This document shows positions 6,793 through 14,440 of a stretch of 14,440 nt of DNA, in pieces. Every line of letters begins with the position of its first letter. The stretch's first letter is position 1. A program made the translations under genes and the position numbers. The notes beneath the pieces were generated by a model. That model was not told the DNA's origin. It made no database searches and saw only the letters and a program-made list of their open reading frames with translations. The stretch is from Acidimicrobiia bacterium (GTDB taxonomy: Bacteria; Actinomycetota; Acidimicrobiia; Spongiisociales; UBA5794), in the NCBI GenBank assembly GCA_030599515.1, contig JAUVNV010000030.1:1-14440 (forward strand), written 5' to 3'.

Positions 6793-8027
6793 GAACCCGA
6801 CCTCGCCTCTTCGTGTCGTACGCATCGGAGATGTCGCTGCTGCCAACGTGGACGCAGAAGATCGCCGCGCTCGTCTTTCTCGGGGTACTCGTCGCCATTC
6901 CGTTCGGGATCATTCCGGGCCTCGGATTCCTCGCCGACAACGACTGGCTCAAGATTCTCAGCCGGGTGGCGATCTACGCCATCGGCGCGCTCGGTCTCCA
7001 CATCCTCTCCGGACTCGCCGGCCAGGTCTCGCTCGGTCACGCCTTCTTCGTGGGCATCGGTGCTTACACGGCGGCGGTCCTAGGTGGGGAAGTCGGGAAG
7101 GGGGTCTGGGGTCTTGGATTGCCGATCTGGGTCTGGCTCCCAGCCGCCGGCATCGTCGCAGCAGTGATCGGTGCGCTCATCGCACCGACCGCGGTCAGAG
7201 TGCGTGGTATCTACCTCGCGATCGTGACACTCGGTCTCGTCTTCATCGGCGAGTGGATCTTCCGCAGCGTGGCATTCATTACCGGCGGTTCCCAGGCGGG
7301 CCGCAAACTCCCGAGATTCGAGTTCCGGATCTGGAAAGAGGAGATGCCGCTCGTCGACTTCACGACAGATGGGACGTGGTTCGGCGTGGAGATGACGAGC
7401 GAGGCCAAGACCTATCTGTTGATGCTCGCATTCATCATCGTGGCGGTGATCATCGCGAAGAACATCCAGCGCACCCGGGTCGGCCGGGCCTTCATGGCGA
7501 TCCGAGATCGGGACATCGCCGCCGAGGTCATGGGCGTCGCAGAGGCCCGCAACAAGTTGGTCGCATTCGCCCTCTCGTCGGCGTTCGCCGGTGTGACGGG
7601 TGCGCTTCTCGGTGCGTTCATCGGCCGCCTTGTCCCCGAGACCTTCTCGCTGCTCATGTCGATCCAATTCGTGGCGATCCTGCTCATCGGAGGCCTCGGA
7701 ACTGTGACGGGCACGCTCCTCGGCTCCGCTTTCGTGATCATCCTGCCACGCCTCGTGCAGGATTTCACGGGTCTGCTCGCATCGACGGTGGAAACGGGGA
7801 CCGGCTTCTTCGCCTCCGTGGCAGGCATCTTCGTCTCGACCGGGATCGACGATCCGGGGATCATCTCAACGCTTCCGGGCACGTCCCCCGGCCTCAATGT
7901 CGCTCAATTCAACGTGCTGCTGTACGGGCTGCTGCTGATCGGGTTCCTGATCTTTGAACCGCTCGGTCTGTACGGTATCTGGATTCGTATCCGCAACTAC
8001 TGGAAATCGTGGCCATTCACCTACTAG
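6789..8027 (+). CDS. livM: branched-chain amino acid-type ABC transporter permease LivM
   Basis: This is the second membrane subunit, 412 residues from the ATG that overlaps the livH stop. The frame is open farther upstream inside livH, but that part is a shadow of livH. Family motifs are 'GLAGQVSLGHAFFVGIGAY' (76-94), the coupling loop 'GRAFMAIRDRDIAAEVMG' (232-249) and 'GGLGTVTGTLLG' (301-312). The N-terminal 25 residues are polar and basic and precede the first membrane helix (about 26-48). An ATG at 6831 is an alternative start giving a shorter tail. The segment 168-206 between helices and a second loop at 330-372 are probably exposed and may contact the binding protein. It works as a heteromer with LivH, driven by LivF and LivG. 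Confidence 0.95.
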   Translation: MRTRPRLFVSYASEMSLLPTWTQKIAALVFLGVLVAIPFGIIPGLGFLADNDWLKILSRVAIYAIGALGLHILSGLAGQVSLGHAFFVGIGAYTAAVLGGEVGKGVWGLGLPIWVWLPAAGIVAAVIGALIAPTAVRVRGIYLAIVTLGLVFIGEWIFRSVAFITGGSQAGRKLPRFEFRIWKEEMPLVDFTTDGTWFGVEMTSEAKTYLLMLAFIIVAVIIAKNIQRTRVGRAFMAIRDRDIAAEVMGVAEARNKLVAFALSSAFAGVTGALLGAFIGRLVPETFSLLMSIQFVAILLIGGLGTVTGTLLGSAFVIILPRLVQDFTGLLASTVETGTGFFASVAGIFVSTGIDDPGIISTLPGTSPGLNVAQFNVLLYGLLLIGFLIFEPLGLYGIWIRIRNYWKSWPFTY

Positions 8028-8082
8028 CAATCGTCCGATCGCCCGTGGCCGGGGTACAAAAGTCGGACCGGAGGAGGAGACA

Positions 8083-9510
8083 GTGAAGAAGACAAGAATC
8101 TTCGTCCTGGTGCTCGTGTTGACGCTCATCGCAGCGGCATGCGGAGGCGACAGCGACGACACGACGACGACGGCGGCGGCAGAGACGACGACGGCGGCGG
8201 CAGAGACGACAACGACGGCCGCGGCGGCAGAGACGACGACAACCGCGGCGGCAGAGACGACGACAACTGCGGCTGAGATGGTAGAACTCAAGGTCGACTT
8301 CGGGGTCGATGTCGAAGCCAAGACGATCAAGATCGGTCAGTTGGCGGACCTCACCAACTTCGCGGCCTTCGCTGCTCTCGTCAATCCGATCATCGACGGT
8401 CAGAAGATGTACTGGGACTACGTGAATGCCAACGGCGGGATCGGCGACGGTTTCATGGTCGAGATGGTGACCCGCGACACGGCCTACAATCCCCAGCAGC
8501 ACATTGCTGCGTACGACGAGATCCGCGACCAGGTCGTTGCGATCAGCCACGGCACCGGATCAGACACGAACCTGTCGATCGCCGAGGATCTCGCAGAAGA
8601 CCACATGATCCTCGTTCCCGCGACCTGGTATTCAGGGTGGACCGACACGAACGTCGCTCCCGGGATCGTTCACACGGGCGCCCCGTACTGTCTCGAGGCG
8701 ATGAGCCTCCTCGACTGGTTGAAGGACGAGGAAGCCAAGGGAGGGAACGACGCACCGACGCTCGCAGTGGCCTCGCTCCCCGGCGACTTCGGTCTTGATT
8801 CGGTCGCGGGCGCGCTCAAGTGGGCAGCGAGCAACGGTATCGAGGTCGTCTACGACGGCAAGGGCAAGATCCTCCCGGGTCAAGACAACGCGGCCATCGG
8901 CAGCGCTATCGTCGAATCCGGAGCGGACATGGTGTTCGTGACGACGACGCCCCCGACGTTCGGCGAGGTCTACGGGGCAGCGCTCCAGCAGGGCTTCGAG
9001 GCAAGGTGGACCGGTGCCGGACCGACGTACAATCCCGCGTTCATCGGCCCCGATTCCCCGATCGCCGCGCCGATCCAGCGTGACTGGTACGGCGGTTTCT
9101 ACTCGAAGCCGTGGGGCAGCGAGTCGGCCGGCATGGCGCTCATCCATCAGCTCTATGAGGAGGCGGGATCCACGGAGCCTCTGAAGGACTACATCACGCT
9201 CGGCGTCGTCGAGGCGATGATCGTCGAAGCGGCGCTGCGGAAGGCGTACGCCAACGGCGACATGACACGAGAAGGCGTGTTCAACGCGCTCTACTCGATC
9301 AGCGACATGGACTTCATGGGCATCGCGCCTCCCGAGAACTACACGGGAAGCACGGCCGACCAGGTGCAGCGATCGATCACGCTGTACCGGCCGAACCAAG
9401 AGGATCTCCTAGCCGGCGGCTCGGGCGCCGTGATCGTTCAAGAGGACTTCGTCGGTCCGACGGCAGAAGCATTCGAGTTCACTGAGGCCTGCTACACGAT
9501 CGAGGGGTAG
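8083..9510 (+). CDS. substrate-binding lipoprotein of the Liv-type transporter (type I periplasmic binding fold)
   Basis: It captures the ligand outside the membrane and delivers it to LivHM. The 475-residue protein starts at GTG, with AGGAGG at 8072-8077 five bases upstream. The signal peptide (MKKTRIFVLVLVLTLIAAAC) ends in a lipobox with Cys20 as the lipidated residue; Ala at -3 is slightly off the usual Leu. A flexible linker of Thr/Ala/Glu repeats covers 27-64. The two-lobed Peripla_BP_6 domain runs from about 80 (TIKIGQLADLTN) to 460, with 'NANGGIGDGFMVEMVTRDTAYNPQQ' (115-139) as family core. Two more cysteines (203 and 470) could form a disulfide. The upstream in-frame extension into livM is not coding for this protein. 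It lies between permease and ATPase genes. The ligand is unknown, and the association with a CoA ligase argues for a carboxylate. Confidence 0.95.
   Translation: MKKTRIFVLVLVLTLIAAACGGDSDDTTTTAAAETTTAAAETTTTAAAAETTTTAAAETTTTAAEMVELKVDFGVDVEAKTIKIGQLADLTNFAAFAALVNPIIDGQKMYWDYVNANGGIGDGFMVEMVTRDTAYNPQQHIAAYDEIRDQVVAISHGTGSDTNLSIAEDLAEDHMILVPATWYSGWTDTNVAPGIVHTGAPYCLEAMSLLDWLKDEEAKGGNDAPTLAVASLPGDFGLDSVAGALKWAASNGIEVVYDGKGKILPGQDNAAIGSAIVESGADMVFVTTTPPTFGEVYGAALQQGFEARWTGAGPTYNPAFIGPDSPIAAPIQRDWYGGFYSKPWGSESAGMALIHQLYEEAGSTEPLKDYITLGVVEAMIVEAALRKAYANGDMTREGVFNALYSISDMDFMGIAPPENYTGSTADQVQRSITLYRPNQEDLLAGGSGAVIVQEDFVGPTAEAFEFTEACYTIEG
8161..8274 (+). repeat. in-frame tandem repeat coding the Thr/Ala/Glu linker
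   Basis: Imperfect units of about 21-27 bp, made of ACG/ACA, GCG/GCA and GAG codons, encode AAAETTTT-like blocks (residues 27-64 of the binding lipoprotein). Length variation between the units suggests slippage. The blocks act as a spacer between lipid anchor and binding domain; glycosylation of the threonines is possible but not shown. Confidence 0.85.
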
Positions 9511-9522
9511 AACAAGCAGCCG

Positions 9523-9550
9523 GGTGGCCGGGCCTCCGGGTCCGGCCACC
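9523..9550 (+). other. intra-operon stem-loop with UCCG tetraloop
   Basis: Positions 9523-9534 pair fully with 9539-9550 (12 bp, one G-U) around the loop UCCG closed by C-G, a member of the very stable UNCG class. It starts 12 bp after the binding-protein stop and ends 25 bp before livF. No U-run follows, so it is not a full terminator. A likely role, by analogy with other transport operons, is to protect the upstream message so that binding protein is made in excess. Confidence 0.75.
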
Positions 9551-9575
9551 AACCGACCAGTAACGAGAGGAACGG

Positions 9576-10367
9576 ATGCTCGAAGTCGCCAACCTGGAGG
9601 TCGTTTACAACGACGTCGTCCTCGTGCTGCGTGGTCTCTCGCTGAACGTGCCCGATGGCGAGATCATCGCCCTGCTGGGTGCTAACGGCGCAGGCAAGAC
9701 GACGACGCTGCGGGCCATCACGGGCATCCTCGACATCCACGAAGGCGACATCACCAAGGGATCCGTCGCCTTCGACGGCGAACGCATCGACGGCAAGGAT
9801 CCGGCGGCGATCGTGAAGATGGGGATCGCGCAGGTGCTCGAGGGCCGGCGGATCTTCGCCGAGATGACCGTCGACGACAATCTCCGAACGGGTGCCTTCA
9901 CGAACTCGAACAAGGCCTCGGTGGCGGCGGCTCACGAACGGGTGATGGACCTGTTCCCGGTGCTCCAAGGCCGCCGGAAGGACACCGCGGGGTACCTGTC
10001 GGGTGGTGAGCAGCAGATGCTCGCGATCGGCCGTGCGCTCATGGCCGATCCGAGGCTCCTGATTCTCGATGAGCCGACGCTTGGACTCGCCCCGATGCTC
10101 GTGCAGCAGATCCGCGACATCATCGTGGACATCAATCGTCAGGGCACGTCGGTGCTGCTCATCGAGCAGAACGCCAACATGGCCCTGTCGATCGCGAACT
10201 ACGGATACATCATGGAGACCGGCAAGGTCGTGATGGACGGCGATCCGCAGAAACTCCTCGGCGATGAGGACGTGAAGGAGTTCTACCTCGGACTCCACGG
10301 CGAAGGGGAGCGGAAGTCGTTCCGCGACGTCAAGCACTACAAGCGACGGAAGCGGTGGCTGTCGTGA
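9576..10367 (+). CDS. livF: Liv-type ABC transporter ATPase LivF
   Basis: This is a cytoplasmic ATPase subunit of 263 residues. It shows Walker A GANGAGKTT (35-43), the Q-loop region QVLEGRRIF (86-94) typical of LivF, signature LSGGEQQ (141-147), Walker B LLILDEP (161-167) and the switch region IEQN (196-199), where LivF members lack the usual His. GAGAGG at 9565-9570, five bases before the ATG, supports the start. The C-terminus carries a basic tail (about 244-263: KSFRDVKHYKRRKRW) longer than in E. coli LivF. From memory, such a tail recurs in LivF proteins encoded next to CoA ligases. The gene overlaps livG by 13 bp or, with the alternative livG start, by 4 bp. Confidence 0.95.
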   Translation: MLEVANLEVVYNDVVLVLRGLSLNVPDGEIIALLGANGAGKTTTLRAITGILDIHEGDITKGSVAFDGERIDGKDPAAIVKMGIAQVLEGRRIFAEMTVDDNLRTGAFTNSNKASVAAAHERVMDLFPVLQGRRKDTAGYLSGGEQQMLAIGRALMADPRLLILDEPTLGLAPMLVQQIRDIIVDINRQGTSVLLIEQNANMALSIANYGYIMETGKVVMDGDPQKLLGDEDVKEFYLGLHGEGERKSFRDVKHYKRRKRWLS

Positions 10368-11191
10368 CCTCGCGCAGGACCGCTCTCCGGTTCGATCACG
10401 GGGCCGAACGAGGCGACTACGAGCATCTCGTCGAATTCGAGGACGTGAGTTTGTCGTTCAAGGGGCTCAAGGCTCTCGACGACGTGAGCTTCCACGTCGA
10501 CGATGGGGAGCTTTTCGCCATCATCGGGCCGAACGGTGCCGGGAAGACCTCCATCTTCAACTGCCTCAACGGCGTCTACAAGCCGCAGGAGGGTTCGATT
10601 CGTTGGAAGGGTGAAGAGATCCTGGGTCGGAGGCCCGACCGGATCGCCGAACTCGGAGTCGCCCGCACGTTCCAGAACATCGAGCTCTTCGCTCACATGA
10701 CGGTGCTCGAGAACATCGAGCTCGGCCGCCACGTCCGTACGAAGACCTCGTGGTGGGATGGCGCCCTCTGGATCGGACCGGCGAAGAAGGAAGAGCTCGC
10801 GAATCGAGCGGTCGTCGAGGACATCATCGATCTCCTCGAGATCGCCCGATGGCGCAAGTATCACGTTGCGATGCTGCCGTACGGGATCCAGAAGCGGGTC
10901 GAGCTCGGTCGCGCCCTGGCCATGGCGCCGGAGCTGCTGTTGCTCGACGAGCCGGTCGCAGGCATGAACCTCGAGGAGACCGAGGACATGGCCCGGTTCA
11001 TCCTCGACATTCGCGAAGAGCTCGGGATCACGATGATCCTCGTCGAGCACGACATGGGCCTGGTGATGGACATCGCCGACCGCGTGATGGTTGTCGATTT
11101 CGGCGAGCGCATCGCCGTCGGGACCCCCGCAGACATCCAGAGCGATCCGAACGTCATCAAGGCCTACCTCGGCGAAGAGATGGATCTGTAG
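10355..11191 (+). CDS. livG: Liv-type ABC transporter ATPase LivG
   Basis: This is the second cytoplasmic ATPase, 278 residues from GTG 10355. A second in-frame GTG at 10364 overlaps the livF stop as GTGA and is equally plausible. Motifs are Walker A GPNGAGKTS (58-66), Q-loop Gln107 (ARTFQN), Walker B LLLLDEP (194-200) and the switch His232 (VEHDM). The signature reads LPYGIQKRVELGRAL (174-188) instead of LSGGQ, a known feature of LivG-type subunits and not a sign of decay. The N-terminus has about 24 extra residues before the ATPase domain compared with short LivG forms. It is the last gene of the operon: the next gene starts about 150 bp away and has its own putative promoter. Confidence 0.95.
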   Translation: MAVVTSRRTALRFDHGAERGDYEHLVEFEDVSLSFKGLKALDDVSFHVDDGELFAIIGPNGAGKTSIFNCLNGVYKPQEGSIRWKGEEILGRRPDRIAELGVARTFQNIELFAHMTVLENIELGRHVRTKTSWWDGALWIGPAKKEELANRAVVEDIIDLLEIARWRKYHVAMLPYGIQKRVELGRALAMAPELLLLDEPVAGMNLEETEDMARFILDIREELGITMILVEHDMGLVMDIADRVMVVDFGERIAVGTPADIQSDPNVIKAYLGEEMDL

Positions 11192-11246
11192 CCGGCGGTT
11201 GTCGGTTGTCAGTACCCCGGGCATCCGGATCGGTCACCTGCGGCAT

Positions 11247-11252
11247 TAGGGT
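11247..11252 (+). promoter_or_regulatory. candidate -10 box (TAGGGT) for the sortase gene
   Basis: TAGGGT fits TANNNT and ends 7 bp before an in-frame GTG at 11260. Transcription would start near that codon, giving either a leaderless message from 11260 or a leader of about 80 nt if translation starts at 11341. The spacer 11192-11340 shows no other clear element or terminator. Confidence 0.35.
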
Positions 11253-11340
11253 GGTGAGCGTGCAGGCTCGACCCTTTCGTTCGCGTTGTGGCCGGCCGGG
11301 CGACTCAAGCGGGAGTCAACATCGGCCGATGTGGACGACA

Positions 11341-11898
11341 ATGAGGCCTGTGAGATCGACGATTCGTTTGATGGTCGTGTTCGGTCTTGTCTTCGGTGCG
11401 TTCTCGGCGCTGCCGGCTGTCGCGACGTCGCCCGAAGACGCCACTCCGGCGTCGGCGCGCCAACCTTCATTTCACCGCACTCAACAATCCGGCGTCGTCG
11501 TGTCGAGGATCAGGATCCCTGCGATCGATCTCGACGAGACGATCCGATCCGGAATCGCTCTGTCCGTCATCGACCGTGGCGTGGCCCAGTGGGCAGGGAC
11601 GTCGACGGTCGGCGGACCTGGAAACGTCGTGCTTGCCGGCCACCGGACTACTCACTCCGCGCCGTTCTGGGATCTGGATCGCCTCGAGATCGGCGATCTG
11701 GTCTACATCGAAGACGGATCAGGATTCGAGGTCATGTACAAGGTGTCAGACAGTTTCATCGTTGAGTCCGATGAGCTCTGGATCTCGTATGACGTTGGCA
11801 AGCCGATCGTCACGATGTTCGCGTGCCACCCCCGGGGGTCGGCGCGATACCGAATCGTTGTCCAGGCCGAACTGATCGCAGGCCGCCGCATCGCTTGA
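11341..11898 (+). CDS. sortase, class E-like
   Basis: Sortases cut an LPXTG/LAXTG-like signal and join the protein to cell-wall peptidoglycan or to another protein. From the ATG at 11341 the product has 185 residues: a Sec-type N-terminus (basic 1-9, hydrophobic 10-22, Ala-X-Ala site near 26-28), then the sortase barrel from about 51. The catalytic triad is complete: His101 (LAGHRTTHSAPFWDL), Cys162 (MFACHP) and Arg171, nine residues after the Cys as in class E enzymes. The start is uncertain: ATG 11329 and GTG 11260 are in frame, the latter fitting a leaderless message, but 11341 gives the best signal peptide. No protein with a sorting signal is encoded in the window, so its substrates lie elsewhere. 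Confidence 0.9.
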   Translation: MRPVRSTIRLMVVFGLVFGAFSALPAVATSPEDATPASARQPSFHRTQQSGVVVSRIRIPAIDLDETIRSGIALSVIDRGVAQWAGTSTVGGPGNVVLAGHRTTHSAPFWDLDRLEIGDLVYIEDGSGFEVMYKVSDSFIVESDELWISYDVGKPIVTMFACHPRGSARYRIVVQAELIAGRRIA

Positions 11899-11924
11899 CG
11901 GTCGTGGCAAATCTCGACCATCGG

Positions 11925-11930
11925 TAACCT
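11925..11930 (+). promoter_or_regulatory. candidate -10 box (TAACCT) for the PDZ-Lon gene
   Basis: TAACCT fits TANNNT and ends 5 bp before ATG 11936 and 8 bp before a second in-frame ATG at 11939. No Shine-Dalgarno precedes either, so a leaderless transcript is likely. A TTGACG at 11895-11900 is too far (24 bp) to be a normal -35 box. Confidence 0.4.
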
Positions 11931-11935
11931 CGCTG

Positions 11936-13024
11936 ATGATGGACGACACGATCATGATGGAAACGGACCGACCCGACACTCCCGAGCCCGGCGTGTCGGA
12001 GCGCTACCGCATTCCCAAGTGGCCCTTCGTTCTGGCCGCCGTATTCATGGTGATCGGAATAGCGATCGCTATCGCGTGGCCGATCAAGGTCGCGTACTAC
12101 ACGCTGTCGCCGGGACCCCTCTACGACACGTCCGACTTCGTTCACGTCATCGGTGAGGATGAGGTCATCGATGGTGAGATGTTCTTCCTCACCGTGTCGC
12201 TGCGCGAGGCGAATCTATTCGAATACATCGCCGCGCAGATCAACCCGAAGATCGGCGTCGCTCCTCGTCAGAACATCCGTCCCACCGGCATCTCACCCGA
12301 GGATCTCCGTCGTGAGAATCTGGCCCGGATGCAGCAGTCGAAGACCGATGCGCAATTCGTGGCGCTCACGAAACTCGGATACGAACCCACGTACATCGGG
12401 ACCGGCGCACTCGTGATCGAGACGGTCCCGGATTCGGCGGCCGACGGCGTGCTGCTCGCGAACGACATCATCATCGACATCGACGGGAACCATGTCGCGT
12501 TCCGCTCCGACGTGATCGACACTCTGGCCGACAAGGAGATCGGCGATCGCGTCGCACTCACGATCGAGCGGATCATCGACGAGTCTGAGGATGTGGCGGT
12601 CATCGAGGTCGAGATCGTTCTTGGAGTCCACGTTGACGATCCGTCGAGGCCGATGGTCGGTGTGCTCCTCGACAACAACAATCCGATCATCGAGTTCCCC
12701 GTCGAAGTGGACATGGATTCGCAGAACATCGGCGGACCCTCGGCCGGGATGATGTTCACCCTCGAGATCATGAACCAACTCACTGAAGAGGACCTCACCG
12801 GAGGTCTCCGCATGGCCGGCACGGGAACGATTTCGCACGACGGCACCGTCGGAGCGATCGGGGGCGTCACGCAGAAGGTCCACGCAGCGATCGACGCCGG
12901 AGCGGTGGTCGTCTTCATCCCGGCGGGGAACTACGACGACGCCGTGGCGGCCGCCGGAGACAAGATCATCGTGGTGCGCGTCGAGACCATCGACGATGCA
13001 CTGGACTACCTCGACTACGAATAG
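11936..13024 (+). CDS. membrane-anchored PDZ-Lon serine protease (YlbL family)
   Basis: The 362-residue protein has a short cytoplasmic N-terminus, one membrane helix (about 30-50) followed by the family's 'YYTLSPGPLYD' (54-64), a PDZ domain near 153-230 (TGALVIETVPDSAADGVL, then DIIIDIDG) and a C-terminal Lon-type protease domain (about 240-345). The Lon catalytic dyad is visible as Ser269 in GGPSAGMMF and Lys314 in GGVTQKV. This is the architecture of B. subtilis YlbL and of mycobacterial secreted PDZ proteins such as Rv3194c, where, from memory, a DUF2342 gene is the neighbour. Here a DUF2342 gene lies about 10 kb away. The family acts at the outer face of the membrane. Its substrates are mostly unknown; in Bacillus, YlbL helps clear a cell-division inhibitor. 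The next gene encodes a DivIVA-like protein. Confidence 0.93.
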   Translation: MMDDTIMMETDRPDTPEPGVSERYRIPKWPFVLAAVFMVIGIAIAIAWPIKVAYYTLSPGPLYDTSDFVHVIGEDEVIDGEMFFLTVSLREANLFEYIAAQINPKIGVAPRQNIRPTGISPEDLRRENLARMQQSKTDAQFVALTKLGYEPTYIGTGALVIETVPDSAADGVLLANDIIIDIDGNHVAFRSDVIDTLADKEIGDRVALTIERIIDESEDVAVIEVEIVLGVHVDDPSRPMVGVLLDNNNPIIEFPVEVDMDSQNIGGPSAGMMFTLEIMNQLTEEDLTGGLRMAGTGTISHDGTVGAIGGVTQKVHAAIDAGAVVVFIPAGNYDDAVAAAGDKIIVVRVETIDDALDYLDYE

Positions 13025-13075
13025 ACGACCGGTGCCGGACGACGTCGAATACCCGGGACGATTGCGAAGTCTCAT

Positions 13076-13081
13076 TACCCT
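13076..13081 (+). promoter_or_regulatory. candidate -10 box (TACCCT) for the DivIVA-like gene
   Basis: TACCCT fits TANNNT and ends 6 bp before the ATG at 13088, so the message would be leaderless or nearly so. No Shine-Dalgarno is present at the normal distance, and no -35 box is evident. Confidence 0.4.
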
Positions 13082-13087
13082 GAGCGT

Positions 13088-14440
<1,353 letters not shown>

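Noticed and set aside
5575..6846. Long minus-strand frames (also 4727-5713, 9492-10337, 10337-11224, 12293-13321)
   Set aside because: They mirror the synthetase, liv and PDZ-Lon genes, have Arg/His/Asp-rich compositions typical of antisense frames, and show no recognised motif.
8033..8068. Short inverted repeat GTCCGA/TCGGAC before the binding-protein gene
   Set aside because: Six pairs across a 24-nt loop are likely by chance in G+C-rich DNA.
7954..8082. Upstream extension of the binding-protein frame into livM
   Set aside because: The lipoprotein signal and AGGAGG fix the start at GTG 8083; the earlier part overlaps livM in another frame.
10877..10921. Degenerate LivG signature (LPYGIQ) as a sign of a dead ATPase
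   Set aside because: LivG-type subunits commonly have LxYGxQ here, and the other ATPase motifs are intact.
11895..11900. TTGACG as -35 box for the PDZ-Lon gene
   Set aside because: It lies 24 bp from the -10 candidate and overlaps the sortase stop codon.

Overview
The window looks like a chromosomal piece of a high-G+C actinomycete. My best guess is class Acidimicrobiia. This is inferred from the combination of a DUF2342 zincin-like protein, a membrane S1C/PDZ protease, a PDZ-Lon protease of the YlbL type, a class E-like sortase, a DivIVA/Wag31-like coiled-coil protein, Thr/Ala-rich linkers in exported proteins, frequent GTG starts, and several TANNNT -10 boxes placed so close to start codons that leaderless transcripts are likely. 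There is no rRNA, tRNA, CRISPR array, transposase or phage gene that I can see.

Layout. (1) Positions 1-163 are non-coding and hold short repeats. (2) A two-gene minus-strand operon (2630 down to 164) encodes an anchored HtrA/DegP-like protease followed, with an 11-bp overlap, by a DUF2342 protein whose metal-binding motifs are broken. (3) Divergent from it, only 12 bp away, are moaE (molybdopterin synthase large subunit) and a small HEAT-repeat protein. (4) At 3697-3928 lies a spacer with a 60-bp element in two tandem copies built on the palindrome GAACCC(A/T)GGGTTC. (5) From 3929 to 11191 runs one tight operon: acyl-CoA synthetase, LivH and LivM permeases, a lipoprotein substrate-binding protein, and the LivF and LivG ATPases. 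Start/stop overlaps of 4 to 13 bp join most of the genes. A strong stem-loop with a UCCG tetraloop sits just after the binding-protein gene. (6) Then come three single genes with their own putative promoters: the sortase, the PDZ-Lon protease and a DivIVA-like gene that runs off the right edge.

How the genes work together. The central operon reads as an uptake-and-activation system. The lipoprotein binds a small ligand outside, LivHM/LivFG import it, and the ligase converts a carboxylate to its CoA thioester. The ligand cannot be told from sequence. The ligase suggests a fatty or aromatic acid rather than leucine. The flanking genes (HtrA, sortase, PDZ-Lon, DivIVA) are cell-envelope functions.

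The most unusual signals are: the DivIVA-like protein's acidic tail, which seems assembled from repeats that look like intergenic repetitive DNA, including a two-hairpin REP-like palindrome read as protein and a 225-bp internal duplication; the loss of two metal-ligand histidines in the DUF2342 protein; overlapping divergent htrA/moaE signals; a possible ATC start codon; and a series of probable leaderless genes.
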